This document shows positions 31,258 to 38,554 of a stretch of DNA of 41,167 nucleotides, in pieces. The notes under the pieces were generated by a model. The model had not been told where the DNA came from and did not search any database. It was given only the letters and a program-made list of their open reading frames with translations. Numbering within the stretch: position 1 is the stretch's first letter; each line of letters starts with the position of its first letter. Made by a program: the position numbers and the translations under genes. The stretch covers positions 1 through 41,167 of the forward strand of contig JAIPDO010000034.1 of the NCBI GenBank assembly GCA_021737645.1. Reading direction: 5' to 3'. This DNA is from Desulfarculaceae bacterium. Its GTDB lineage: Bacteria > Desulfobacterota > Desulfarculia > Desulfarculales > Desulfarculaceae.

Positions 31258-33360
31258 TCGGCAATCAGTTGGTTGGTTTTGGATATAGGGGAAGATCCGG
31301 ATATCCTAGAGTACTTCAACTATAGCACTAACGATGGAAGTAAATTAATAGTAGGCAGTGCCTTCGGGCAAGAGCTTGCTAAATTGGATATAATTTTTCA
31401 CGAAGGACAATGCCAATTTAACACATTGGCTCTAGAGCTTTCAAAAAAAGCAGATGAGCATTATGGCGTAACGTTAACATCCGATCAAATAGAAAGATCA
31501 GGAAAGGCCATCGGTCCGCCCCTTATAAAGATAATTCGCGACCAAAGTTATTCTTATCCTTATTCGTCCGACACCAAAAATAAATTATTAGACATGGCTA
31601 AATATATAAAAAAAGTGAAGGGACAATTTCCGGATATCAGTACCCTTGCCCTGGCCGGGTCGGTAGCGGACGCATTGGATGACAATTTGAATGAAAGGCT
31701 GTCTCAAGCCTACGATCTCGCGGAAAAGAGCGCGATTGATTATGTTAGAAGGCATAGACGCGATATCGACGTCACAATTTCACACTTATTAAGTGCGGCA
31801 TGTTCAAGCTGGTACCCTCACGTTCAAGTAGCAGGAGTCATCGGTGTTGCAATATGGGATATTTTGTTAAGCAAGGAAATGAAAGAAAAAATAATTATCT
31901 ATTTTACAAGGAACTACAAAAAAATAGAGCGGTTTGTAAACGAGTCTATTGCCGGGATGATCGCTCCTGTCCGCGATGAGTATAATGATAATGCTGTTGA
32001 ATTAAGTATCAAGAAAAAAGTCAACCTGGCATCACTTAATGAACTTGATGCTGCCAACCTAAAGAAGGAACTTAGAAGTCTCACCATCAAGGCAACCAAT
32101 CCTGGCAAAGTGCTATGCTATTATGCATTTGGCGAAAGTCAATACAGTGGAAAGATCATACAAAATGCCAGAAAAATCGACCAACTACTAAAATGCCACA
32201 ACAAAAAATCAGAAGATCGCATCAGTGTAACAAAGTGGGAGCGGTTTTACCATGAGTTCAAACAGAGTTAATCCTTTTGTCTTACTTTAACTTTTTCGGC
32301 GACTAGACGAAAACCACAGTCAAAACATGGTTCACTATACAACAAGTTATCGTGCGCACCTGACATACAATCTAGCCAGCGCACAAAATAGCTCCCTCCC
32401 CGGAAGACATAATACCCTCCCTTTTTCTGCGCCGCTTTTTTGGGGTTTTTAATAGGAGAATATGTGTAATAAAATCCATCAAACCAGTCGGCGCACAGTT
32501 CTCTTACATTGCCGTGCATGTCATAAAGCCCCCAGGGATTTGGCGAAAAACTTTTGACTGCTATCGGATGCTGCCGCTTATCTCCCAATAGCCAGCCGGG
32601 CGTTATTAACGGCTCGCCATCGAAGTTGGCCTGCTCTGTGGTAATGCTGTTGCCGGTATAAAAAAATCCAGTGGTTCCGGAACGTGCGGCGTATTCCCAT
32701 TCCGCCTCCGTAGGCAACCGGTAGTGATATCTGCCTTTGTCCCTTTTGTTCAGCTTGGCTACAAACTCCTCAGCTTTTATAAGCGTGATATCGTTGACCG
32801 GGCGCTGGGCCCAACCATCTTTTAACGGCCCATCTCTACCCATCACCTTCACCCACTGGGCCCAGGTCGCCTCGGTGGTTTGCATGTAAAAAGGTTTGGT
32901 TATCTCCACCAAGTGCTCCGGAAAATCTTGGAAGTATCCACTATAGATGGGTAATCCCAAGCCCATTAAAAATCCCTGCTTCCCAATTATGCGTTCAGCC
33001 ACAAACTCCGGACTACCGTGAAACCCCATCATGAACTTACCGGCGGGAATCTTTACAAACTCCATGCCCACGCTATTAGTGAAGTGCTGGGCAGGGGGAA
33101 GGTCTATCTTTATTACTGTCGTTTCTCGGCTTCTCACCTGGACAACCCTGCTGACCGGCTTGAACAGGCTTTTGAGCACCTGAACCAGATGCGGACCAGG
33201 AACGAGCATGATTACATCAGAAAAATATGGAGTGCGTCCCACCTCTCTCCCGTCCAGATACACCGTGGCATCCGTTGGCTTAGAATCAATTTTAATATCT
33301 CCAGAGCGAATGGCCAAATCGCCATCAAAAGTTAATTTTTCATTGTCTTTCAGGACCACG
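30860..33360. other. Low-GC tract crossing gene boundaries
   Basis: GC falls from about 65% to 30-50% (60-base rows hand-counted, for example 30% at 31981 and 42% at 32881), then returns to about 62% at 33361. The tract includes the two unrecognised ORFs and the C-terminal two thirds of the PEGA/FGE-like gene. No repeat, transposase or integrase is seen at either edge. Confidence 0.7.
31273..32271 (+). CDS. Unrecognised protein, third ORF, possibly a split continuation of the second
   Basis: 332 residues if TTG 31273 is the start. No ribosome binding site or ATG is seen; the first ATG codons are well inside. The frame is the same as that of the ORF before it, 15 nt apart, so it may be the C-terminal part of a roughly 471-codon gene. 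It is AT-rich (about 30-40% GC), Lys/Ile/Asn-rich and charged. Features: an N-terminal charged region, a helix-rich middle, a short hydrophobic stretch (VQVAGVIGVAIWDILLS, about 179-195) that could be one membrane or buried helix, then a Lys-rich C-terminal segment (KKKVNLASLNELDAANLKKEL). No catalytic motif recognised. The stop is shared with that of the facing PEGA gene (TTAA overlap). Confidence 0.55.
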   Translation: MVLDIGEDPDILEYFNYSTNDGSKLIVGSAFGQELAKLDIIFHEGQCQFNTLALELSKKADEHYGVTLTSDQIERSGKAIGPPLIKIIRDQSYSYPYSSDTKNKLLDMAKYIKKVKGQFPDISTLALAGSVADALDDNLNERLSQAYDLAEKSAIDYVRRHRRDIDVTISHLLSAACSSWYPHVQVAGVIGVAIWDILLSKEMKEKIIIYFTRNYKKIERFVNESIAGMIAPVRDEYNDNAVELSIKKKVNLASLNELDAANLKKELRSLTIKATNPGKVLCYYAFGESQYSGKIIQNARKIDQLLKCHNKKSEDRISVTKWERFYHEFKQS

Positions 33361-33962
33361 CATAAGCGACGTTCGCCGTACATGGGGTGGCTGAGCGACA
33401 CAAGGTAGCGACCGGGCGCCAGCTTCATGCCGGGCGTGTAGGGCTCTTCCACATCGACAATCTTCACCTTGGTGGTGGGCGGCCGCAGCTTCAGGGTCAG
33501 GCGGGCGTAAGGGATGGGCTTCAGTTTGAAATCAAGGGCACTCTGCTGGTTGGCCTTGATTTCCACCATGCGCACCTGCTCGTAGTAGCCGTCCTTGCGC
33601 ACCGTGACCCGTTGCAAACCGGGCAGCAGCTTGTGGTTGGTGTAGGGCGTCTTGCCCAGAGGCACATAAGAGCTGACCAGCACCCCGGCACCCTCGGGCT
33701 GGCTGCTTACGCTGAGCCGTCCGTACTCGATTTTTTCCCCCGCCTTGAGCCGGGCCTCTATTTTCTTGCGCTCCACCACCTCCTTGCCCAATTGCATCAA
33801 CTCAAGGGCGGTCTTGTCGGGGAACATCTGGGGAAGGATGAACTGAGGCTTTACGTTTTGCGGGTCAGCGCTCTGGGCCGCCCAACCCGGCAGCGCCAGG
33901 CCCGTCAGAACGAAAAAGGCAACCAGCGCGGCGCTCAAGATGCGGATGCTACGCAACGACAT
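32268..33962 (-). CDS. PEGA-repeat protein with C-terminal sulfatase-modifying-factor (FGE-like) domain
   Basis: 564 residues from ATG 33962 (GGGGGG-rich site 3-8 nt upstream; in-frame text before it is not needed). A signal peptide at 1-29 (SAALVAFFVLTGLALPGWAA). PEGA-type beta repeats at about 80-148 (VSSQPEGAGVLVSSYVPLGKTPY), 152-215 and 218-288 (IDSKPTDATVYLDGREVGRTPY), then an FGE-sulfatase domain at about 293-560 (FVKIPAGKFMMG, YRLPTEAEWEYAARSGTTG, NPWGLYDMHGNVRELCADW, FRGGSY...CGFRLV). True FGE converts Cys to formylglycine with a Cys pair; here GGSYFVRWLDC keeps only the second, so that activity is doubtful. It is more likely a periplasmic binding or scaffold protein. The N-terminal third is GC-rich and the rest AT-rich. 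No sulfatase is nearby. Confidence 0.85.
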   Translation of the reverse strand: MSLRSIRILSAALVAFFVLTGLALPGWAAQSADPQNVKPQFILPQMFPDKTALELMQLGKEVVERKKIEARLKAGEKIEYGRLSVSSQPEGAGVLVSSYVPLGKTPYTNHKLLPGLQRVTVRKDGYYEQVRMVEIKANQQSALDFKLKPIPYARLTLKLRPPTTKVKIVDVEEPYTPGMKLAPGRYLVSLSHPMYGERRLCVVLKDNEKLTFDGDLAIRSGDIKIDSKPTDATVYLDGREVGRTPYFSDVIMLVPGPHLVQVLKSLFKPVSRVVQVRSRETTVIKIDLPPAQHFTNSVGMEFVKIPAGKFMMGFHGSPEFVAERIIGKQGFLMGLGLPIYSGYFQDFPEHLVEITKPFYMQTTEATWAQWVKVMGRDGPLKDGWAQRPVNDITLIKAEEFVAKLNKRDKGRYHYRLPTEAEWEYAARSGTTGFFYTGNSITTEQANFDGEPLITPGWLLGDKRQHPIAVKSFSPNPWGLYDMHGNVRELCADWFDGFYYTYSPIKNPKKAAQKKGGYYVFRGGSYFVRWLDCMSGAHDNLLYSEPCFDCGFRLVAEKVKVRQKD

Positions 33963-34073
33963 GATCCCCCCGGAGAAAATTGTAAAAGCGCAAAATATAG
34001 GCAGGACAATATAACAATACAAATGGGTAGTAATGTCAAGAAAAGGCGAAAGAGCCGGAACAGAAGGACTCAG

Positions 34074-35828
34074 CTAACCGGACTCCCCGCCGCCCAGGCC
34101 GGACTTGCGGAGTTTGCGGCTGTAGACGCTGATGATGTCCCGGTGGCTGATCACCCCCACCAGACGGCGGCTGCCCTGGGTGGCCACCACAGGCAAGGTG
34201 GCGAAATCCCGCGAGGATATTTTGCGCAGGGCAATGTCCAGGGTGTCACCGGGGGTCACGGTCTGCACCTCGGTGGTGGCCAACTCGGCCACCACCACCA
34301 AATCCCACAACTCCTTTTCCAGGGTGTGGCCCGTGTAGTCGGCGTGGCTCAGGATGCCCACCAACTCGCCCGCCTGGTTCACCACCGGGAAGCTGGCGTA
34401 CTTGGAATCGATCACCTTGTCGTGGAAGCGGCCCAGGGTCATGTCCTGGGGCACGCTGTCCACCTCCGGGCGCATGGCCTGGGCCACGGTGAGCGAGCGC
34501 AGCAGGTTCATGTCCTTGCCCGCGTGGATGTCAACTCCACGGCGGCTGAGCTTGCGGGTGTAGATGGAGTCCCGGTTGATCTGCTGGGCCACAAGGGTGG
34601 CCAGGGTGCAGCCGATCATCAGGGGCAGGATTATTTGATAGCCCCCGGTCATCTCGAACAAAATCAAAAATGCGGTGATGGGCCCGTGGGTGGCCCCGGC
34701 CACCACCGCGGCCATGCCCACGATGGCGTAGGCCCCCGGACCTGCGGTCATCCCAGGCCAAAGCTCGTGGGCCAGCCCGCCCATGGACCCGCCCAGCATG
34801 GCCCCGATCACCAGCGAGGGCGCGAAGATGCCGCCGGACATGCCTCCGGCGATGGTCAGGCTGGTGGCGAAAATTTTGGCCCCCACGATGATCAGCATCA
34901 TCCACCAGGCCAGCTGATGGTGCAGGGCCAGCTCGATGCCCTCGTATCCCACCCCCAGCACCCAGGGGAAGGCCATGCCCATGGCCCCCAGGGCCAGCCC
35001 GGCCAGGGGGGTCTTCAGGTACTCGGGGATGCGTATGGCGTCCACCAGGTCTTCGGTTTTATAAAGCGCCGCGGAAAAGGCCGCGCCCACCGCCCCGGCG
35101 GCCAGGCCCAGCCCGGCGTAGAGAAACAGCTCCCAGGCCGAGACCAGTTGGTAGGCGGGGACCACGAAAGCGGGAAAGTCGCCCAGATAAAACCGGCTTA
35201 TGGCCGTGGCCATCACCGCCGAGAGCACGATGGGGCTGAAGGTGGCCACCGCGAAGTCGCCCAGGATAATCTCCATGGCGAACATCATGCCCGCCACCGG
35301 GGCGTTGAAGGTGGCCGCGATGCCCGCCGCCGCCCCGCAACCCACCAAGATGCGCATGCGCCCGGCGCTTACCTTGAGCACCTGGCCCACCGTGCTGCCT
35401 ATGGCCGAACCGATCTGAACGATGGGCCCCTCCCGGCCCACCGAGCCGCCCACCGCGATGGAGATGGCCGAGGCCAGGGACTTTACGACCACCACCCGTT
35501 TGCGGATAAGCCCGCCGCCCAGGGTGACCGCCTCCATGACCTCGGGCACTCCGTGGCCCTTGGCCTCCTTGGCCAAAAAATAGATCATGGGGCCCACCAC
35601 CAACCCGCCCAGAGTGGGGACCAGCAGCAACAACCACCAAGGCGTGGCGGCCAGCACCGCCAAGAAATCGCCGTCGCCGCCGTAGGCCAGGGTGCGCAAA
35701 AAGTTTATAAGTAAACGAAAGCCCACCGCGCCGTAGCCGCCCAAGACCCCCACCACCACTCCCAGGAGGATCAAAATACCCTGTTCGGTGGTCCACAGAT
35801 TTTGTTTGAATTTACGCAAGAGGGTCAT
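34074..35828 (-). CDS. clcA: ClC-family chloride channel or transporter with C-terminal CBS pair
   Basis: 584 residues: ClC membrane domain about 15-425, CBS pair about 445-570. Signature motifs are GHGVP (91-95, replacing GSGIP), GREGP with gating Glu E133, and SGGIFAP (331-337). The motif PVAGMMFAMEIIL places Ile187 where CLC-ec1 has the proton Glu E203; E186 aligns with E202. Channel-type ClC proteins also have a non-acidic residue there, so passive or weakly coupled anion flow is plausible (inference). His92 replaces the Ser of the anion site, seen also in other bacterial ClCs. CBS domains commonly sense adenine nucleotides. Monocistronic; the start has no strong ribosome binding site. 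Confidence 0.9.
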   Translation of the reverse strand: MTLLRKFKQNLWTTEQGILILLGVVVGVLGGYGAVGFRLLINFLRTLAYGGDGDFLAVLAATPWWLLLLVPTLGGLVVGPMIYFLAKEAKGHGVPEVMEAVTLGGGLIRKRVVVVKSLASAISIAVGGSVGREGPIVQIGSAIGSTVGQVLKVSAGRMRILVGCGAAAGIAATFNAPVAGMMFAMEIILGDFAVATFSPIVLSAVMATAISRFYLGDFPAFVVPAYQLVSAWELFLYAGLGLAAGAVGAAFSAALYKTEDLVDAIRIPEYLKTPLAGLALGAMGMAFPWVLGVGYEGIELALHHQLAWWMMLIIVGAKIFATSLTIAGGMSGGIFAPSLVIGAMLGGSMGGLAHELWPGMTAGPGAYAIVGMAAVVAGATHGPITAFLILFEMTGGYQIILPLMIGCTLATLVAQQINRDSIYTRKLSRRGVDIHAGKDMNLLRSLTVAQAMRPEVDSVPQDMTLGRFHDKVIDSKYASFPVVNQAGELVGILSHADYTGHTLEKELWDLVVVAELATTEVQTVTPGDTLDIALRKISSRDFATLPVVATQGSRRLVGVISHRDIISVYSRKLRKSGLGGGESG

Positions 35829-35964
35829 TTAGCGGCCCTTGGAGTGTTTGGCTTGAGAATGGCCTATTAAGTTAACATAATTACTAGGGGCAATAGAGTA
35901 ACAAGTGCGTAAATATTGTTTGAAAATTTTAGCATCCCAAAAAAATGGACACGTCAAAATTTGC

Positions 35965-35992
35965 TTGGCATGGGGTAGAGTTTATATATAGT
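35965..35992 (+). promoter_or_regulatory. Candidate promoter of the 36.0 kb leader RNA
   Basis: TTGGCA (35965-35970) and TATAGT (35987-35992) are 16 nt apart in an AT-rich patch. Transcription would begin near 36000. The 35829-36196 gap (368 nt) holds this promoter, the leader below, and no ORF of note. Confidence 0.45.
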
Positions 35993-35999
35993 ATACAAT

Positions 36000-36105
36000 T
36001 GTTTCATAAAATTGAGGAAGACAAGTCCAACCAGGGGGTATGTCCGGTGTAGTTGGACCAAGGCAGAGAGGCTGGCAAACCAACGGCTATCTCCTGCCTT
36101 TTTTA
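36000..36105 (+). ncRNA. Candidate structured leader or small RNA ending in a terminator
   Basis: About 105 nt from the predicted start to a T run. Stem 1 is GTCCAAC (36025-36031) with GTTGGAC (36052-36058). The terminator stem is AAGGCAG-AGA (36060-36069) with TCT-C-CTGCCTT (36090-36100), followed by T36099-36104. CCAAC recurs at 36080-36084, so GTTGG could pair with it instead of stem 1, which would block the terminator. This is the layout of an attenuator or riboswitch. I do not recognise a known class (checked from memory against glycine, c-di-GMP, ZTP, fluoride, guanidine, preQ1 and SAM types). It may instead be a separate small RNA. Confidence 0.5.
36060..36104 (+). terminator. Intrinsic terminator within the leader
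   Basis: A 10 bp stem with one bulged C and a 20-nt loop that can hold a short TGG/CCA inner stem, then T6. It ends about 90 nt before the acyltransferase start. Confidence 0.6.
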
Positions 36106-36150
36106 TGCACCGGGTCTGTCCGCTGCTCCCTAAATCACAACTTGGGCGTT

Positions 36151-36175
36151 GCGCGGAACCGTGAAAAATCCGCGC
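36151..36175 (+). other. Hairpin next to the acyltransferase ribosome binding site
   Basis: GCGCGGA (36151-36157) and TCCGCGC (36169-36175) form a 7 bp stem, 10 nt ahead of the GGAGG site (36185-36189). It could influence translation. Confidence 0.35.
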
Positions 36176-36196
36176 CAACCGCTTGGAGGACCTAGC

Positions 36197-37330
36197 ATGA
36201 GCGTTACGATTTCGGGAGAGGCCGGCGAGTCGGCTTGGGGGCGCGCTGCGCGCGGCCCGTCCTCAAAGCCCATGCCAATGACTAACGGTTGGACGTCCCA
36301 GAGACACCGATTTAGGGCTTGGCTGATGGGGCTGCTCAAAGACCGCCTGCAGCTCAAAGACATCAGTTCTTTTTTGCAGCTACCCTACAACACCTGGATC
36401 TTCGGGACCCTGCCCCCCTGGCTGAGCAAACTCTATCTCAGGACCCTGGGCGCGCTTTATTTCCAAATCGCCTCAAAAGAACGGGCGGCCATCCAGCGAT
36501 CCCTGGAGGGCACTCTGGGCAAGGCCTCCAGCCCCCGCCAGGCCAGGCGCCGCTGGGCCCGGACCAGGGGCGGCATCCTGGACCACTACCATGAGAAGCT
36601 ATACTTGGCCTTCAAGAGCTACCCCACCATCCGGGGCAATTGCCTGGGGCGGGTAAAGATCCGCAACCAGGAGCTTCTGGACCAGGCCATGGAGCAGGGA
36701 CGGGGGGTCATCCTGATAACCGGGCATTACGGAGCCCTGGAATTTCTGCCCGGCGCCCTGGCCTTCCGCGACTATCCCCTGTCGGTGATGGTCCACTGCA
36801 AGACCCCGCGCCTCAAGGCTATTCTGGAAGAGCGCGCCGCCGGGGCGGGCACCGAGCTCATGGACCCCAAGTCCGGCGAGGTGTTTTTCACCGCCCTGGA
36901 TCACCTGAAGCGGGGCCGCATCGTAATCACCCAGTGCGACGAAATAAACATGTGGCGGCCCTACAAGGACAAGACCACCAAATTCCTGGGGCACACGGTT
37001 CCCTTGGACCGCTCCATGGACATATTGGCGCGCAAGTCCAAGGCCGTGGTATTGATGGGATTGGTGCACCGACTGGACGGACGGCAATATGAGCTTGAGC
37101 TTCTGGACCCGGCCGCCCATCCCGCCGCTCAGCAGAGCAGGCAGGTCTCGGTGCAGTGCTTGTCGGTGCTTAGCGAATATATTTTCGCCCAGCCCGACCA
37201 TTGGTACGAATGGAAAAAGCTCAACCAGTTCCTCCCGGCGCCCCAGGAAGCTCTCAATGCAGATAAAACAGCTGAACGCATATTTGATCCATTGGCCTTT
37301 CAACCTGGCGGTGTCCCACAGCTTGGCTGA
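36197..37330 (+). CDS. Lipid-A-type lysophospholipid acyltransferase (LPLAT, LpxL/HtrB-like)
   Basis: 377 residues from ATG 36197, with GGAGG 7 nt upstream; an in-frame ATG at 36149 lacks a site. The catalytic motif HxxxxE is at 177-182 (TGHYGALEF). A second block, DELKRGRIVITQCDEINMWRPYKDKTTKFLGHTVPLDRS, matches the later LpxL motif. There is no clear signal peptide; membrane attachment would be by amphipathic helix. The family moves an acyl chain from acyl-ACP to lipid A or another lysolipid at the inner membrane. The last 24 or so residues are read in another frame of the next gene, which suggests the original stop was lost. It is preceded by the structured leader at 36000-36105 and probably co-transcribed with the epimerase gene. 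Confidence 0.82.
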   Translation: MSVTISGEAGESAWGRAARGPSSKPMPMTNGWTSQRHRFRAWLMGLLKDRLQLKDISSFLQLPYNTWIFGTLPPWLSKLYLRTLGALYFQIASKERAAIQRSLEGTLGKASSPRQARRRWARTRGGILDHYHEKLYLAFKSYPTIRGNCLGRVKIRNQELLDQAMEQGRGVILITGHYGALEFLPGALAFRDYPLSVMVHCKTPRLKAILEERAAGAGTELMDPKSGEVFFTALDHLKRGRIVITQCDEINMWRPYKDKTTKFLGHTVPLDRSMDILARKSKAVVLMGLVHRLDGRQYELELLDPAAHPAAQQSRQVSVQCLSVLSEYIFAQPDHWYEWKKLNQFLPAPQEALNADKTAERIFDPLAFQPGGVPQLG

Positions 37331-38378
37331 CAACACGGCCACCGACAACATAGTCGTGGCCCTGGTGGACGAGAAGGGCCGCGTGGGCTACGGCGAGGGA
37401 GTTCCCCGCAGCTACGTCACCGGCGAGACGGTGCAGGGCTCCCTGGAGGCCCTGGAGCAGGACCTGGCCCCCCTGGCCCTGGGGGCCTCGCTGGAGCCGG
37501 AACTTGCTTTGGGCTGGCTCCAGGAGCAGGCCGGGCCCCAGATGCTGGACCGCTGCCCGGCGGCGGCCTGCGCCTTGGAGACCGCCTTGCTGGACCTGGC
37601 CGGCCAAACCCTGGAGCGTCCGGTGAGCGCCCTGCTCTCGAATAATCCGCCGGCCCCGGTCACCTATAGCGCGGTTATACCCCTGCTGCCCCAGGAAGTG
37701 ATGCCGGCCATTCTTGGCCAGGCCAAGGCCATGAACTTCAAGCAGGTCAAAGTTAAGGTGCAGCGGAAGGGGGCGGTGGAATTGGTGGCCCAGGTGCGCC
37801 GGGCCCTGGGGCCCCAGGTGCATCTAAGGGTGGACGCCAACGGCGCCTGGAGTGCCGCCGAGGCGGTGGAGATCATCACGGCCATGGCCCCCAGCAAAGT
37901 GGAGGCGGTGGAACAGCCGGTGCCCAAGGACGACCTGGAAGGCCTGGCCAAAGTCACCGCCGCGGTGAAGCCCCTGGTGCTGGCCGACGAATCCCTGTGC
38001 ACCATGGACGACGCCCGCCGCCTGGTGGAAAACCGGGCCACGGGGGGGTTCAACCTGCGCCTGAGCAAGTGCGGCGGCCCAGCCCGCACCACCGCCCTGC
38101 TGGAGATGGCCTCTTGGGAAGGCATGGCCTGCATGTTGGGTTGCCAGGTGGGAGAGTTGGGCCTGCTCTCGGCTCTGGGGCGCCACTTCGCCTCGGTGCA
38201 TCAGGGGCTCATCTACCTGGAGGGCAGCCTCACCCGATTTTTCATGGACCAGGACCTCATCCGTCAGGACCTCACCTTCGGCCCCGGCGGGCAGGCGCCC
38301 ATCCTGCCCGGGCCCGGCTTGGGGGTGGAGGTGGACGCCTCGGCCCTAAATGGCTCTCAGGCTTTCAGCCTGTCTTGA
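37257..38378 (+). CDS. Enolase-superfamily epimerase/cycloisomerase (dipeptide-epimerase-like)
   Basis: 373 residues from ATG 37257, with AGGAAG 6 nt upstream. The open frame reaches back to 37089 but there it lies over the acyltransferase gene. Catalytic residues of the muconate-lactonising subgroup are all present: KxK (K165, K167), metal ligands D193, E219 and D244, and K271. The group includes L-Ala-D/L-Glu epimerase, N-succinylamino acid racemase, o-succinylbenzoate synthase and muconate cycloisomerase. Sequence alone does not fix the substrate. A dipeptide epimerase of murein recycling, or MenC given the MenA-like gene in this window, are possible. It overlaps the acyltransferase gene by 74 nt in another frame. 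Confidence 0.85.
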   Translation: MQIKQLNAYLIHWPFNLAVSHSLADNTATDNIVVALVDEKGRVGYGEGVPRSYVTGETVQGSLEALEQDLAPLALGASLEPELALGWLQEQAGPQMLDRCPAAACALETALLDLAGQTLERPVSALLSNNPPAPVTYSAVIPLLPQEVMPAILGQAKAMNFKQVKVKVQRKGAVELVAQVRRALGPQVHLRVDANGAWSAAEAVEIITAMAPSKVEAVEQPVPKDDLEGLAKVTAAVKPLVLADESLCTMDDARRLVENRATGGFNLRLSKCGGPARTTALLEMASWEGMACMLGCQVGELGLLSALGRHFASVHQGLIYLEGSLTRFFMDQDLIRQDLTFGPGGQAPILPGPGLGVEVDASALNGSQAFSLS

Positions 38379-38473
38379 AGGCTATATTGAGGTGTTAATA
38401 CGTTAAGTTGCACTACATATAGTATCTTACCAATTTCACTACCTATTACGCCCAATGTTTTTGCAGATGCCTA

Positions 38474-38502
38474 TTGACAACCCTAGAGGCCCCGTGGAAA
38501 AT
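38474..38502 (+). promoter_or_regulatory. Candidate sigma-70 promoter for the HD-GYP gene
   Basis: Consensus TTGACA (38474-38479) with GAAAAT (38497-38502) exactly 17 nt later. Transcription would start near 38509, giving a leader of about 45 nt. Confidence 0.5.
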
Positions 38503-38554
38503 GTTATTGCAAACTACTGTAAAATAAGATTTTTTCCTTTGGGCCGACGAAGGG

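Noticed and set aside
33387-35714. Plus-strand open frame of 775 codons across the PEGA and ClC genes
   Set aside because: It is antisense to two well-supported genes. The text is Gly/His/Gln-rich and low-complexity, as expected from the complement of GC-rich coding DNA, and it has no recognisable domain.
36000-36105. Assignment of the leader to a named riboswitch class
   Set aside because: Short words such as GGCAAACC recall glycine or c-di-GMP motifs, but the conserved cores are not there. I list it as unassigned.
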